Source: Hyphomicrobiales bacterium
GTDB taxonomy: Bacteria > Pseudomonadota > Alphaproteobacteria > Rhizobiales > Rhizobiaceae
Direction of reading: 5' to 3'
Assembly (NCBI GenBank): GCA_900472485.1
Contig: UCII01000017.1
Coordinates: forward strand, 49,498-113,497
DNA length: 64,000 bases
Positions within the stretch are counted from its first letter, which is position 1; each line of letters starts with the position of its first letter. The position numbers and the translations under genes are program-made. The notes under the pieces are model-generated. The model saw only the letters and a list, made by a program, of their open reading frames with translations, did not search any database and was not told the DNA's origin. Of the stretch, positions 18,201-26,304 are shown one piece after another.

Positions 18201-18812
18201 ATGGAGGGGGAGGTCACAAAAAGCACGAGAGGCGGCGCCCGCAACAACGGGATGATCGTTGCCATGTGCCTGAGCTTCGTCGTCGGCATGAGCGCCATGT
18301 GCGCCGCCGCCGTGCCGCTCTATCGCATGTTCTGCCAGGTGACGGGCTATAACGGCACGACGCAGCGCGTCGAGCAGGTCTCGAACCTCATCCTCGACAA
18401 GCAGATTCAGGTTTCGTTCGACGCCAATGTCGCGCCGGGTCTGCCATGGGATTTCACGCCGCTGCAGAAGTCGGTGAGCCCGAAGATCGGCGAGACTGTC
18501 GAGGTCAAGTTCCAGATCGAGAACAAATCGGACAAGATGGAGCGCGGCCAGGCGATCTTCAACGTCACGCCGCTGGAAGCCGGGGTCTATTTCAACAAGG
18601 TCCAGTGTTTCTGCTTCAACGAGACGGATCTTGCGCCCGGCGAAAAGCGCGAGATGTCGGTGGTTTTCTATGTCGATCCTGAGATCACCAAGGCCGTGGA
18701 AACCAAGACGATCAATGCGCTGACACTGTCCTATACCTACTACCCACGGGAGGGCGCAAAGCCCGTGGCTTCCAATGACGGCGGTACGAAGCCGGTGGAA
18801 AAGAAACTTTGA
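18201..18812 (+). CDS. ctaG: Cytochrome c oxidase assembly protein CtaG (Cox11)
   Basis: A 203-residue Cox11-family copper chaperone that delivers copper to the CuB site of subunit I. One N-terminal membrane anchor (MIVAMCLSFVVGMSAMCAAAVPLY) is followed by the conserved PLYRMFCQVTGYNGT segment and a periplasmic Ig-like domain with the copper-binding CFCF motif in NKVQCFCFNE. The C-terminal LSYTYYP is also typical. GAGGAGG at 18189-18195 is the ribosome site, overlapping the coxF stop. The gene sits between coxF and coxC, as usual for alphaproteobacterial aa3 operons. Confidence 0.95.
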   Translation: MEGEVTKSTRGGARNNGMIVAMCLSFVVGMSAMCAAAVPLYRMFCQVTGYNGTTQRVEQVSNLILDKQIQVSFDANVAPGLPWDFTPLQKSVSPKIGETVEVKFQIENKSDKMERGQAIFNVTPLEAGVYFNKVQCFCFNETDLAPGEKREMSVVFYVDPEITKAVETKTINALTLSYTYYPREGAKPVASNDGGTKPVEKKL

Positions 18813-18875
18813 TGGAGAGTGCTTTTCGGTTTGACCGGAAGCAATATGGGAAAAAGTTATTCGGGGATTGCTGAT

Positions 18876-19754
18876 ATGGCCGAGGCGCATCAGAGAAAAC
18901 ACGACTATCACATTATCGATCCCAGCCCGTGGCCGATCATTGCGGCCTTTGGGGCTTTCGTGATCACCTTCGGCGGCGTCTGCTTCATGCGCTACCTGAA
19001 TGGCGGCGCGCTTCATCTGTTCGGGATCAATTTCGCGCAGCCCTGGCTGTTCTTCATCGGCCTCGCGGTGATCCTCTACGTCATGTATGGCTGGTGGGCC
19101 GACACGATCAAGGAAGCGCATGAGGGCGCCCATACCCGCGTCGTCTCGCTGCATCTGCGCTACGGCATGATCATGTTCATCGCTTCCGAAGTGATGTTCT
19201 TCGTTGCCTGGTTCTGGGCCTATTTCGATGTCAGCCTATTCCCGAATGAGGCGATCCAGGCATCTCGCACGGCTTTCCTTGGCGGCCAGTTCCCGCCGAA
19301 GGGCGTTGAGGTTCTCGACCCCTGGCACTTGCCGATCTACAACACCATCATCCTGCTGCTGTCGGGCACGACCGTCACCTGGGCACACCATGCACTGCTG
19401 CATGGCGACCGCAAGGGCCTGATCCAGGGCCTGACGCTCACCGTCCTCCTCGGCGCGTTGTTCTCCTGCGTCCAGGCCTACGAATATGCTCACGCTCCGT
19501 TCGAATTCAGAAACTCGATCTATGGCGCGACCTTCTTCATGGCGACCGGCTTCCATGGCTTCCATGTTCTGATCGGCACGATCTTCCTGCTGGTCTGCCT
19601 TGTTCGCGCCATCCGGGGTGATTTCACGCCGAAGCAGCATTTCGGCTTCGAGGCGGCGGCCTGGTACTGGCATTTCGTCGACGTGGTCTGGCTGTTCCTG
19701 TTCTTCTGCATCTACATCTGGGGCAGCTGGGGCGCACCGCTCGCGGCTGGCTGA
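18876..19754 (+). CDS. coxC: Cytochrome c oxidase subunit III
   Basis: A 292-residue subunit III (CtaE) with seven membrane helices. It starts AHQRKHDYHIIDPSPWPI, has the conserved glutamate in FIASEVMFFVAWFWAYFD and the HGFHVLIGTIFL helix, and ends WHFVDVVWLFLFFCIYIWG, all standard for the family. The protein stabilises subunit I and helps proton uptake. The ATG at 18876 has GGGGA at 18863-18867; an in-frame upstream ATG gives a poor N-terminus. It is the last oxidase gene before three minus-strand accessory genes interrupt the cluster; DUF983 and SURF1 come after them. Confidence 0.96.
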   Translation: MAEAHQRKHDYHIIDPSPWPIIAAFGAFVITFGGVCFMRYLNGGALHLFGINFAQPWLFFIGLAVILYVMYGWWADTIKEAHEGAHTRVVSLHLRYGMIMFIASEVMFFVAWFWAYFDVSLFPNEAIQASRTAFLGGQFPPKGVEVLDPWHLPIYNTIILLLSGTTVTWAHHALLHGDRKGLIQGLTLTVLLGALFSCVQAYEYAHAPFEFRNSIYGATFFMATGFHGFHVLIGTIFLLVCLVRAIRGDFTPKQHFGFEAAAWYWHFVDVVWLFLFFCIYIWGSWGAPLAAG

Positions 19755-19771
19755 TCGGTACCGATCTTTCG

Positions 19772-19820
19772 AAAACAAAAGACGGGCGCTCAGCGCCAGC
19801 CTCTAACTGAAATGTGGAAT
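19772..19820 (+). repeat. Left inverted repeat flanking a 1.7-kb two-gene segment
   Basis: AAAACAAAAGACGGGCGCTC at 19772 begins a 49-base block running to 19820 (ending AATGTGGAAT). It is repeated, inverted and with few changes, at 21450-21496. It starts 17 bases after the coxC stop. The core GGCGCTNAGCGCC is itself a palindrome. It may be the boundary of an inserted segment or a dispersed repeat. Confidence 0.7.
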
Positions 19821-19825
19821 AGTTT

Positions 19826-19865
19826 CTGTCGTCAAACTCTTATTTGCCAAAGAGTTTGACGACAG
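19826..19865. terminator. Perfect hairpin between coxC and the VOC gene
   Basis: A 16-bp perfect stem (CTGTCGTCAAACTCTT at 19826-19841 paired with 19850-19865) and an 8-base loop. It lies between convergent coxC and the VOC-family gene; the T-rich ATTTCCTTT after it suggests a terminator for the oxidase operon. It could serve both strands. Confidence 0.65.
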
Positions 19866-19906
19866 ATTTCCTTTGAAAATTCAGTGATCCGATTTTGTCG
19901 CTAAAC

Positions 19907-20266
19907 TTACGAGATTTGCGACTTCTGCACGACACAGAAAAGATTGCCGTCAGGGTCCTGCAAAACCACATAGTCGGCATTCTCCGGATAGCGCCACGGG
20001 TATCGTTTCGCTCCGATTGTCAGCAAACGATTGACTTCCTCCTGCTGGCGATCGGTATAAAGGTCCAGGTGCAGCCAGCTTCTCCGCCAGCCGCTTCGAT
20101 CACGCGCCTGAAAGGAAACATTCGGGCCGTGGCCTTCAGGATCACGAAGCACAACCCAGTCATCGCTGACAGGCTCACGCGGGACGTAATGCAAGGCTTC
20201 CCGCCAGAATGCGACCATGCGCTCAAACTCACAGCAATGAATCACGATCGAGCCAATTTTGATCAT
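19907..20266 (-). CDS. VOC family (glyoxalase/bleomycin-resistance fold) protein
   Basis: A 119-residue protein of the vicinal oxygen chelate superfamily. The start IKIGSIVIHCCEFERMVAFW, with the metal histidine in IHC, the middle LHLDLYT with a second histidine, and the end YVVLQDPDGNLFCVVQ with the usual QDPDGN-F-C pattern, all fit the fold. Such proteins include glyoxalases, dioxygenases and antibiotic-binding resistance proteins; the role here is unknown. The ATG at 20266 has AGAAGG at good spacing. It lies on the minus strand inside the inverted-repeat-bounded segment, against the direction of the oxidase operon. Confidence 0.82.
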   Translation of the reverse strand: MIKIGSIVIHCCEFERMVAFWREALHYVPREPVSDDWVVLRDPEGHGPNVSFQARDRSGWRRSWLHLDLYTDRQQEEVNRLLTIGAKRYPWRYPENADYVVLQDPDGNLFCVVQKSQIS

Positions 20267-20421
20267 TGTGGCTGCCTTCTTCGCGGCATGGCGTGCTCTC
20301 GAGTGGAATAAAGTGATATGGCCGTCGCTAAATCCCCGAAGCCTGCGGCACATTTTGGGACTCAAACCCGTGGCGTGACAAGTCTCAGGAATCTGCGACG
20401 GGATGTTTGCCAGGTTACTTT

Positions 20422-21288
20422 CTAAGCATAGGCTAGGCACCAGCCGGGACCTCGAACCCAACATTGTTCAGTTGGCAGCTCATCACCACGGTATAGCCGC
20501 GCCACTCTCTTATGTTTCCCGCTCTCGAATGCCGCCGCAAGCGCTTTTTCCGATTCCGCGTCGCGCATTCCTTCACAAGGGAAGATGGCCACCGGCGAAA
20601 TCCATTGCGCGTGAAATTCCCCGCCCCTGCGCGTCACGAGGAACACCGCTCCTCGGAGGTGCATGTTGCTCCAATTGCTGCTGGTGAACCCAAGATCGGT
20701 TGTCAGCGGGAGGACCAGCCTTCCGCCATCATTGAGCCGGTCCAGCCAGATATCTGCCGGTCGAGTTGCTCCCGCGTTTACATAGATCACATCGGCTGAA
20801 TCGAAAGCCACGGAGCTTCCATCCCCCTGAACCACGGAAACATTCCGATAGGGAGTAAGATTTGCTTTCGCCTGCGCAGCAAGCTCTGGTTCGAACTCGA
20901 TCGCCGTTACCTTGCCAGGGTCGGCAACGAGGTTGGCCATGATCGCGGAATAATAGCCGGCACCAGCTCCAACATGCACGATATGCTCACCTGCTCGTGG
21001 CGCAGCTTGTGAAAGCAGAAAGGCGTGAAGTGATGGTTGCCCGTTGTTGATGTGGCGCTCCGGGACGATGCCAACGATCTCATCCATATAAAGGTAGACC
21101 GGATCGGCGGTCGGGGTTGGAACATAGGCTTTGCGCATTCGGAAGATCGGCCAGGGACCGGGACCAAGGAAATCTTCTCGCGGCACTTCGGCAAAAGCTG
21201 TTTCGATGCGCTCATCGACAATTCGAACAGCGGCCATGATCTGTTTCGCATAAGCTCGACGCACGATCTTCAATTCGTCCGGTGTCAT
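20422..21288 (-). CDS. Protein-L-isoaspartate O-methyltransferase-like SAM methyltransferase
   Basis: A 288-residue methyltransferase of the PCMT family. Motif I for S-adenosylmethionine is HIVHVGAGAGYYSAIMANLV, the acidic end of strand 2 is TAIEFEPEL, and a region like NNGQPSLHAFLLSQAA matches the conserved segment ahead of motif I. It is longer than repair-type PCMTs (about 210 residues), with about 80 extra C-terminal residues of unknown role, so the substrate may not be isoaspartyl protein. The ATG at 21288 is chosen; a TTG at 21306 would add six residues. Minus strand, inside the inverted-repeat-bounded segment with the VOC gene. Confidence 0.78.
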   Translation of the reverse strand: MTPDELKIVRRAYAKQIMAAVRIVDERIETAFAEVPREDFLGPGPWPIFRMRKAYVPTPTADPVYLYMDEIVGIVPERHINNGQPSLHAFLLSQAAPRAGEHIVHVGAGAGYYSAIMANLVADPGKVTAIEFEPELAAQAKANLTPYRNVSVVQGDGSSVAFDSADVIYVNAGATRPADIWLDRLNDGGRLVLPLTTDLGFTSSNWSNMHLRGAVFLVTRRGGEFHAQWISPVAIFPCEGMRDAESEKALAAAFESGKHKRVARLYRGDELPTEQCWVRGPGWCLAYA

Positions 21289-21449
21289 CGGTGGAAGCAA
21301 CTCCAATGAATAGTTTTCCCGTCACGAAATTCCCAGTTAAAGCTACAGTTCTGCGACAGTACGCAGAATGCCTCACGAAGATACTTCCAACAAGATAAAC
21401 CGTCCGAAACGCCGATGTCACAATGGGTTCGGCAGCAGTATTTACTTGG

Positions 21450-21496
21450 ATTCCACATTAAGTCAGGGGCGGCGCTCAGCGCCTGTCTTTTGTTTT
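21450..21496 (-). repeat. Right inverted repeat flanking the 1.7-kb two-gene segment
   Basis: Read on the minus strand this 47-base block begins AAAACAAAAGACAGGCGCTG and ends AATGTGGAAT, matching the left copy at 19772-19820 with about 42 identities and short gaps. Read on the plus strand the GGCGCTCAGCGCC stem plus TGTCTTTTGTTTT could act as a weak terminator. Confidence 0.7.
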
Positions 21497-21503
21497 GGTG
21501 CCC

Positions 21504-22154
21504 TCAATCTCTTGAGGCAATCCTCTCGAATGCCGTCGGATGAGGCAGACCCTCAGTGAGCAATCGCCGGATTTGCTCGGCGCATGCCTTGGGGCCGCTC
21601 ACGGATGTATCGATCTCCAGATCGTAAATGCCGGGCCGATGTACCTGTTCCTGCCAGGCAATGACCGGCGCAGGGACAGGCATGCCAGCCTCGACCTTGA
21701 CGTAAGTGTTCCGTTTTTCCGGCCCTTCGGCCAGCCGCCGCCCCATCACGACATCGAGTGGGCAGCGCACGCCGACGAACAGAGCGGGCAGCCCCGTCAG
21801 CAGCCGGGCGCAATCGGCGAGAATGCCAAGCGGTTGGGAATAGCTGTCATGATGACCGAACTCGGCGACGACATTCAATCCCATGCGGCTGTGTGCGGCG
21901 ATCGACGCATAGAGTGCGGCATAAAGGCGCGCAACCAGCGGCTCGAGATCAGGCTGCTCGCCGCCGGGACGCAAACCGATACCAGGACGGTAGCGTGGAG
22001 GCGTGATGTGGCGCGCATAGGCGTCGACACCGAGATTGACCCACACGCCTGCGAATTCAGCCTGAATCACGTCAACGATGCTGCTTTTCCCGGATCGTGG
22101 CGCACCGTTCAGAATCACGATTTGGCCAAGTTCTGTACCCTCGCTGAATGCCAT
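21504..22154 (-). CDS. Chloramphenicol phosphotransferase-like P-loop kinase
   Basis: A 216-residue P-loop protein with Walker A in IVILNGAPRSGKSSIVDVIQ and the layout of the chloramphenicol phosphotransferase family: NLGVDAY after strand 2, VVAEFGHH at strand 3, LFVGVRCPLDVVMGRR at the lid/strand 4 region, and a C-terminal IYDLEIDTS strand. Family members phosphorylate the 3'-hydroxyl of chloramphenicol in its producer; most relatives in other bacteria have unknown substrates. The ATG at 22154 has AGAAAGGA upstream. It lies just outside the right inverted repeat, on the same strand as the two accessory genes. Confidence 0.75.
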   Translation of the reverse strand: MAFSEGTELGQIVILNGAPRSGKSSIVDVIQAEFAGVWVNLGVDAYARHITPPRYRPGIGLRPGGEQPDLEPLVARLYAALYASIAAHSRMGLNVVAEFGHHDSYSQPLGILADCARLLTGLPALFVGVRCPLDVVMGRRLAEGPEKRNTYVKVEAGMPVPAPVIAWQEQVHRPGIYDLEIDTSVSGPKACAEQIRRLLTEGLPHPTAFERIASRD

Positions 22155-22278
22155 GAATTCGATCCTTTCTGCATGCTTTTCACGCTGATGACGGGTACTC
22201 GAGAGCTTTTCGATTGGACGGATGCGCACATCGCAGCTACTGATAGTGACAGGGGCGAGATGGATAGGTTCGCCCGCA

Positions 22279-22722
22279 ATGGCAGACCGATCGAGACAGA
22301 ACTTGACCTCAGAGCAAGACAAGACGCCGGACGAGGCATCCCATAGTGATAGCGCTCTCTTTGCGCCCGTCGATCCATTCAAGGTCGGCATACAGGGATG
22401 TTGTCCGCGTTGCGGTCAAGGCAAGCTCTTCGACGGATTATTGTCGCTGAAGCCGCGCTGCGCCGCCTGTGATCTCGATTATGCCTTCGCCGATGCCGGT
22501 GATGGGCCAGCGGTCTTCGTCATCCTGATCGTCGGCTTCATCATCATCGGTTCGGTCTTGTGGATGCAGATCAATTATGCGCCGCCGATCTGGGTCTACA
22601 TAGTGCTGTTCGCCCCGTTGACGATCATCCTTTCCCTGCTGTCCCTGCGCTGGTGCAAGGGCATCCTGATCGCCTTGCAATATCGCAACAACGCCGCCGA
22701 AGGGCGCGTCCACCGTGACTGA
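22279..22722 (+). CDS. DUF983 family membrane protein
   Basis: A 147-residue protein with a zinc-ribbon-like N-terminal part (GCCPRCGQGKLFDGLLSLKPRCAACDLDY: CxxC and CxxC) and two membrane helices (AVFVILIVGFIIIGSVLWM and WVYIVLFAPLTIILSLLSL), matching DUF983. The gene is commonly next to SURF1 and oxidase genes, so a role in oxidase biogenesis is likely but not proven. The start is uncertain: ATG at 22279 is taken, with 22222 in frame upstream. It overlaps the SURF1 gene by 8 bases. Confidence 0.8.
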   Translation: MADRSRQNLTSEQDKTPDEASHSDSALFAPVDPFKVGIQGCCPRCGQGKLFDGLLSLKPRCAACDLDYAFADAGDGPAVFVILIVGFIIIGSVLWMQINYAPPIWVYIVLFAPLTIILSLLSLRWCKGILIALQYRNNAAEGRVHRD

Positions 22723-23476
22723 GTCCGCAGTGCCTGTGCGCCGCGCCAATCCCTTGTGGCAGATCGCCAAGGCACTGCTTCTGCTCGTTGCGCTCGTCAT
22801 CCTCATCGGGCTCGGCACCTGGCAGGTCGAGCGGCTGCAATGGAAAGAGGGCCTGCTGGCTGACATCGCGGCCCGCAAGGACGCACCGACTATGCCCTTG
22901 TCGGCGATCGAGACGATGGCGGCATCCGGCGGCGATATCGAATATCGTGTCGTAACCGCCACCGGCCATTATATCAACGACAAGGAGCGGCATTTCCTCG
23001 CCACCTATGATGGCGATCCCGGCTATCACATCTATACGCCGCTGCAGCTGGACGACGGCCGCTTCATCTTCGTCAATCGAGGCTTTGTACCCACAGAGGC
23101 GAAGGACCCAGAAAAGCGCAAACAGGGTGAATTGACAGGCGAACAGACTGTCACCGGTCTTGCCCGCGCCAAACTTACCGAGCGGCCCGACGGCATGCCG
23201 GATAATGATCTCGGCAAGAACATTTTCTTCTGGAAGGATCTGGACGCCATGGCCTCCAGCGTCGGCCTGCCGAAGGACAAGGTGCTGCCCTTCTTCATCG
23301 ACGTGGACAAGACGCCCAATCCGGCGGGCCTGCCGATCGGCGGTGTCACCATCATCGATTTGCCGAACAATCACCTGCAATATGCCGTGACCTGGTATGG
23401 CTTGGCGGTGGCGCTGGCAGCGATCGTCGCTATATCCTGGTGGCGCAAACGCCATCCGGACGCACCCCGACAATAG
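22715..23476 (+). CDS. surf1: SURF1 family cytochrome oxidase biogenesis protein
   Basis: A 253-residue Surf1 protein, which helps place heme A into subunit I of aa3 oxidase. It has the family layout: an N-terminal helix (ALLLLVALVILIGLGTWQVERLQWKEGLL, with the GTWQ motif), a periplasmic domain with the HFLATYDGDPGYHIYTPL and FVNRGFVP patterns, and a C-terminal helix preceded by NNHLQYAVTWYGLA. GTG start at 22715 inside the DUF983 gene, overlap 8 bases, so translation is coupled. Its partner genes (coxB to coxC) end 3 kb upstream, before the accessory genes. Confidence 0.93.
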   Translation: MTESAVPVRRANPLWQIAKALLLLVALVILIGLGTWQVERLQWKEGLLADIAARKDAPTMPLSAIETMAASGGDIEYRVVTATGHYINDKERHFLATYDGDPGYHIYTPLQLDDGRFIFVNRGFVPTEAKDPEKRKQGELTGEQTVTGLARAKLTERPDGMPDNDLGKNIFFWKDLDAMASSVGLPKDKVLPFFIDVDKTPNPAGLPIGGVTIIDLPNNHLQYAVTWYGLAVALAAIVAISWWRKRHPDAPRQ

Positions 23477-23517
23477 AGGCATGCAATAGAATAGCTTCAT
23501 TTCGATGGAATATTCGG

Positions 23518-23567
23518 CTAGAGCATGATCCCAAAAAGTGCGCAGCGGTTTTTCGATGAGACCATGC
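23518..23567. repeat. Rhizobial palindromic repeat, copy A
   Basis: A 50-base element beginning CTAGAGCATGATCCCAAAA and ending CCATGC, with complementary ends (GCATGAT/ACCATGC) and the conserved core AAAGTGCGCAGCGGTTTT. A second copy at 62585-62634 is identical at about 38 of 50 positions. Lies between SURF1 and ispH. This motif type is widely scattered in Rhizobiaceae intergenic DNA. Confidence 0.75.
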
Positions 23568-23637
23568 GGACTGAATGGAGCAGGCGGCAGGGCAGCCCAT
23601 CTATGGCTCAGCCATCGTCGCGCATTTCGGAAGAGAT

Positions 23638-24645
23638 ATGAACATAGCCGTTTCCAAACCTGACCTGACCATCCGGCTTTGCGGGCCGCGCGGCTTCTGC
23701 GCCGGCGTCGACCGCGCTATTCAAATCGTCGTTCTGGCGTTGAAGGCCTATGGCGCGCCTGTTTATGTCCGCCACGAGATCGTCCACAATCGTTATGTCG
23801 TCGAGGGGTTGGAAGCCAAGGGCGCCATCTTCGTCGAGGAGCTGGATGAAATCCCTGCCGAACATCGCGCCCAGCCCGTCGTCTTCTCGGCGCATGGCGT
23901 GCCGAAATCCGTGCCGGCCGATGCCGATGCGCGCAATCTCTTCTATCTTGATGCCACCTGCCCGCTGGTCTCGAAGGTACACAAGCAGGCCATGCGCCAC
24001 AATCGTCTCGGCCGCCACGTCGTGCTGATCGGCCATGCCGGCCATCCGGAAGTGATCGGCACCATGGGCCAGCTGCCAGAGGGTGCCGTGTCATTGATCG
24101 AGACGGTCGAGGATGCCGATATCTACGAGCCCGCCGATCCCGACAATCTCGGCTTCGTCACGCAGACGACGCTCTCGGTCGATGATACCGCCGGCGTCAT
24201 CGCGCGTCTGCAGGAGCGTTTTCCAAATCTCACGGCCCCGGCCGCCGATTCGATCTGCTATGCCACGACGAACCGCCAGGAAGTGGTGAAGGAAGCGGCA
24301 CCGGGCTGCGATCTCTTCATCGTCGTCGGTGCGCCGAATTCGTCGAATTCCAAGCGCCTCGTCGAAGTGGCGCTGAGGGCAGGGGCGAAGAAATCCGTCC
24401 TTGTCCAGCGCGCTGCCGAGATCGATTGGGATAATATCGGCGATATCAAGACGGTCGGTTTGTCCGCTGGTGCATCCGCGCCAGAAGTCATCGTCAACGA
24501 GATCATCGAAGCCTTCCGCGCCCGCTATAATGCTGTGGTGGAACTCGCTGAAACTGTGAAGGAAACCGAGAATTTCCTCGTCAATCGCGAGCTTCGCAGT
24601 ATAGAGCTGACGACAGCAGATATGGCTTTCGTCAACGGAGAATGA
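23638..24645 (+). CDS. ispH: 4-hydroxy-3-methylbut-2-enyl diphosphate reductase
   Basis: A 335-residue IspH (LytB), the last enzyme of the non-mevalonate isoprenoid pathway: it reduces HMBPP to IPP and DMAPP with a [4Fe-4S] cluster. The three cluster cysteines are Cys21 (GFCAGVDRA), Cys108 (DATCPLVSKVH) and Cys207 (SICYATTNRQ); the substrate histidines are in RHEIVHN, FSAHGVPK and IGHAGHPE, and SSNSKRLVEVA is also conserved. The ATG at 23638 has GGAAGA at 23629-23634. IPP supply feeds the farnesyl group of heme O, but the gene order is simply conserved rather than proof of coupling. Confidence 0.96.
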   Translation: MNIAVSKPDLTIRLCGPRGFCAGVDRAIQIVVLALKAYGAPVYVRHEIVHNRYVVEGLEAKGAIFVEELDEIPAEHRAQPVVFSAHGVPKSVPADADARNLFYLDATCPLVSKVHKQAMRHNRLGRHVVLIGHAGHPEVIGTMGQLPEGAVSLIETVEDADIYEPADPDNLGFVTQTTLSVDDTAGVIARLQERFPNLTAPAADSICYATTNRQEVVKEAAPGCDLFIVVGAPNSSNSKRLVEVALRAGAKKSVLVQRAAEIDWDNIGDIKTVGLSAGASAPEVIVNEIIEAFRARYNAVVELAETVKETENFLVNRELRSIELTTADMAFVNGE

Positions 24646-24702
24646 GAGGGTCACCTCTTCCTTCGAGGCCTTGCCGCTTGCGCTGACGCTACATCGGCAA
24701 AG

Positions 24703-24812
24703 CACCTCAGGATGAGGTGGAGCGAATTTTGCCGCCAGACGCCTCGATCAGCCCTCATGGTGAGGAGGCGATCCTGAGCTTGTCGAAGGGGGCCGTCTCG
24801 AACCACGAGGGC
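24703..24812. repeat. Palindromic intergenic repeats between ispH and thrB
   Basis: A perfect small hairpin CACCTCA-gga-TGAGGTG (24703-24719) is followed by a larger imperfect palindrome from GCCCTCATGGT (24751) to AACCACGAGGGC (24801-24812). The phrase CCTGAGCTTGTCGAAGG in the centre is a widely dispersed repeat word in Alphaproteobacteria. These fill most of the 211-base gap. Confidence 0.65.
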
Positions 24813-24856
24813 GGGTGGCTGGCTGCGGCAGCTTATATGTATCAAGGGAATAGTTC

Positions 24857-25822
24857 GTGGCCGTTTATACCGATATTACAGAAGACGATTTGAAGTGGTT
24901 CCTGACCGAGTATGATGTCGGCGAGTTGCTCTCCTACAAGGGCATTGCCGAAGGCGTCGAGAATTCGAACTTCCTCTTACATACGAGCCGCGATCCGCTG
25001 ATCCTGACGCTTTATGAGAAGCGCGTCGACAAGGGCGATCTGCCGTTTTTTCTGGGGCTGATGCAGCATCTGGCGAGCCGTGGCCTGTCCTGTCCGCTGC
25101 CCTTGCCGCGCCGTGACGGCGCCTTGCTCGGCCATCTCTCCGGCCGCCCTGCAGCCCTGATCTCCTTCCTCGAGGGTATGTGGCTGCGCAAGCCCGAAGC
25201 GCATCATTGCCGCGAAGTCGGCAAGGCACTGGCCGCCATGCATATTGCCGCCGAGGGTTTCGAGATCCGTCGCCCGAATGCATTGTCGATCGCGGGCTGG
25301 CAGACACTCTGGGAAAAATCTGAGGTACGCGCTGACGAAGTCGAAGCCGGCCTGCAGGATGAAATCCGCGGCGAACTCGATTTCCTTGCAAAGCATTGGC
25401 CAAAGGGTCTGCCCGAGGGCGTCATCCATGCCGATCTCTTTCCGGACAATGTCTTCTTCCTCGGCGACACGCTGTCCGGCTTGATCGATTTCTATTTCGC
25501 CTGCAACGATCAGCTCGCCTACGATGTCTCGATCTGCCTGAACGCCTGGTGCTTCGAGAAGGATCACGCCTACAACATCACCAAGGGCATGGCGCTGTTG
25601 GAGGGCTATCAGAGCGTGCGGCCGCTGAGCACTGCGGAAATTGCCGCATTGCCCACGCTTGCCCGCGGCTCGGCCCTGCGCTTCTTCCTGACGCGGCTCT
25701 ATGACTGGCTGACGACGCCGGCCGGTGCGATGGTCACCAAGAAGGACCCGATCGAATATCTGCGCAAGCTGCGCTTCCACCGCCAGATCGCTTCGGCAGC
25801 CGAATATGGGCTGAAGGCATGA
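24857..25822 (+). CDS. thrB: Homoserine kinase (APH-fold type)
   Basis: A 321-residue kinase that phosphorylates homoserine for threonine synthesis. It belongs to the aminoglycoside-phosphotransferase-fold homoserine kinases used by Alphaproteobacteria, not the GHMP type. The N-terminal YKGIAEGVENSNFLLHT nucleotide-loop segment, the catalytic HADLFPDNVFF (His/Asp) and the LIDFYFACND metal-binding motif are clear. GTG start at 24857. It overlaps rnhA by 4 bases (ATGA). The product, phosphohomoserine, is the substrate of threonine synthase encoded at 41.4-42.8 kb in this window. Confidence 0.94.
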   Translation: MAVYTDITEDDLKWFLTEYDVGELLSYKGIAEGVENSNFLLHTSRDPLILTLYEKRVDKGDLPFFLGLMQHLASRGLSCPLPLPRRDGALLGHLSGRPAALISFLEGMWLRKPEAHHCREVGKALAAMHIAAEGFEIRRPNALSIAGWQTLWEKSEVRADEVEAGLQDEIRGELDFLAKHWPKGLPEGVIHADLFPDNVFFLGDTLSGLIDFYFACNDQLAYDVSICLNAWCFEKDHAYNITKGMALLEGYQSVRPLSTAEIAALPTLARGSALRFFLTRLYDWLTTPAGAMVTKKDPIEYLRKLRFHRQIASAAEYGLKA

Positions 25823-26259
25823 AGCACGTCGATATTTTTACCGACGGCGCCTGCTCTGGGAATCCTGGTCCCGGCGGCTGGGGGGCGGTGCTTCGTTACG
25901 GCGAGGTGGAAAAGGAACTTTCCGGCGGCGAGGCTGATACCACCAACAACCGCATGGAGCTGATGGCGGCGATCTCCGCACTCGGCGCCCTGAAGAGCCC
26001 ATGCGAGGTCGATCTCTATACCGACAGCGTCTACGTCAAGGACGGCATCACCAAGTGGATTTTCGGCTGGAAGAAGAACGGCTGGAAGACCGCGGACAAG
26101 AAACCGGTGAAGAACGCCGAGCTCTGGCAGGCGCTGGACGAAGCCTATAACAGGCACAAGGTGACGCTGCACTGGGTGAAGGGCCATGCGGGACACCCGG
26201 AGAACGAGCGGGCCGACGAGCTGGCGCGCAAGGGCATGGAGCCGTTTAAGCGGAAGTAG
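25819..26259 (+). CDS. rnhA: Ribonuclease HI
   Basis: A 146-residue RNase HI, which cuts the RNA strand of RNA-DNA hybrids. The four metal-binding acids are Asp9 (IFTDGACSGNPGPGGWG), Glu47 (NNRMEL), Asp69 (LYTDS) and Asp133 (NERADELA), with the catalytic His in WVKGHAGH. Its ATG overlaps the thrB stop (25819-25822), so translation is coupled. In related rhizobia a peroxiredoxin gene normally follows directly; here that gene is 6.6 kb away beyond an accessory block. Confidence 0.96.
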   Translation: MKHVDIFTDGACSGNPGPGGWGAVLRYGEVEKELSGGEADTTNNRMELMAAISALGALKSPCEVDLYTDSVYVKDGITKWIFGWKKNGWKTADKKPVKNAELWQALDEAYNRHKVTLHWVKGHAGHPENERADELARKGMEPFKRK

Positions 26260-26304
26260 CTCGTCGGCGATAAACTCGGACCAGCCGCGCCGCACAGAAC
26301 TCGA

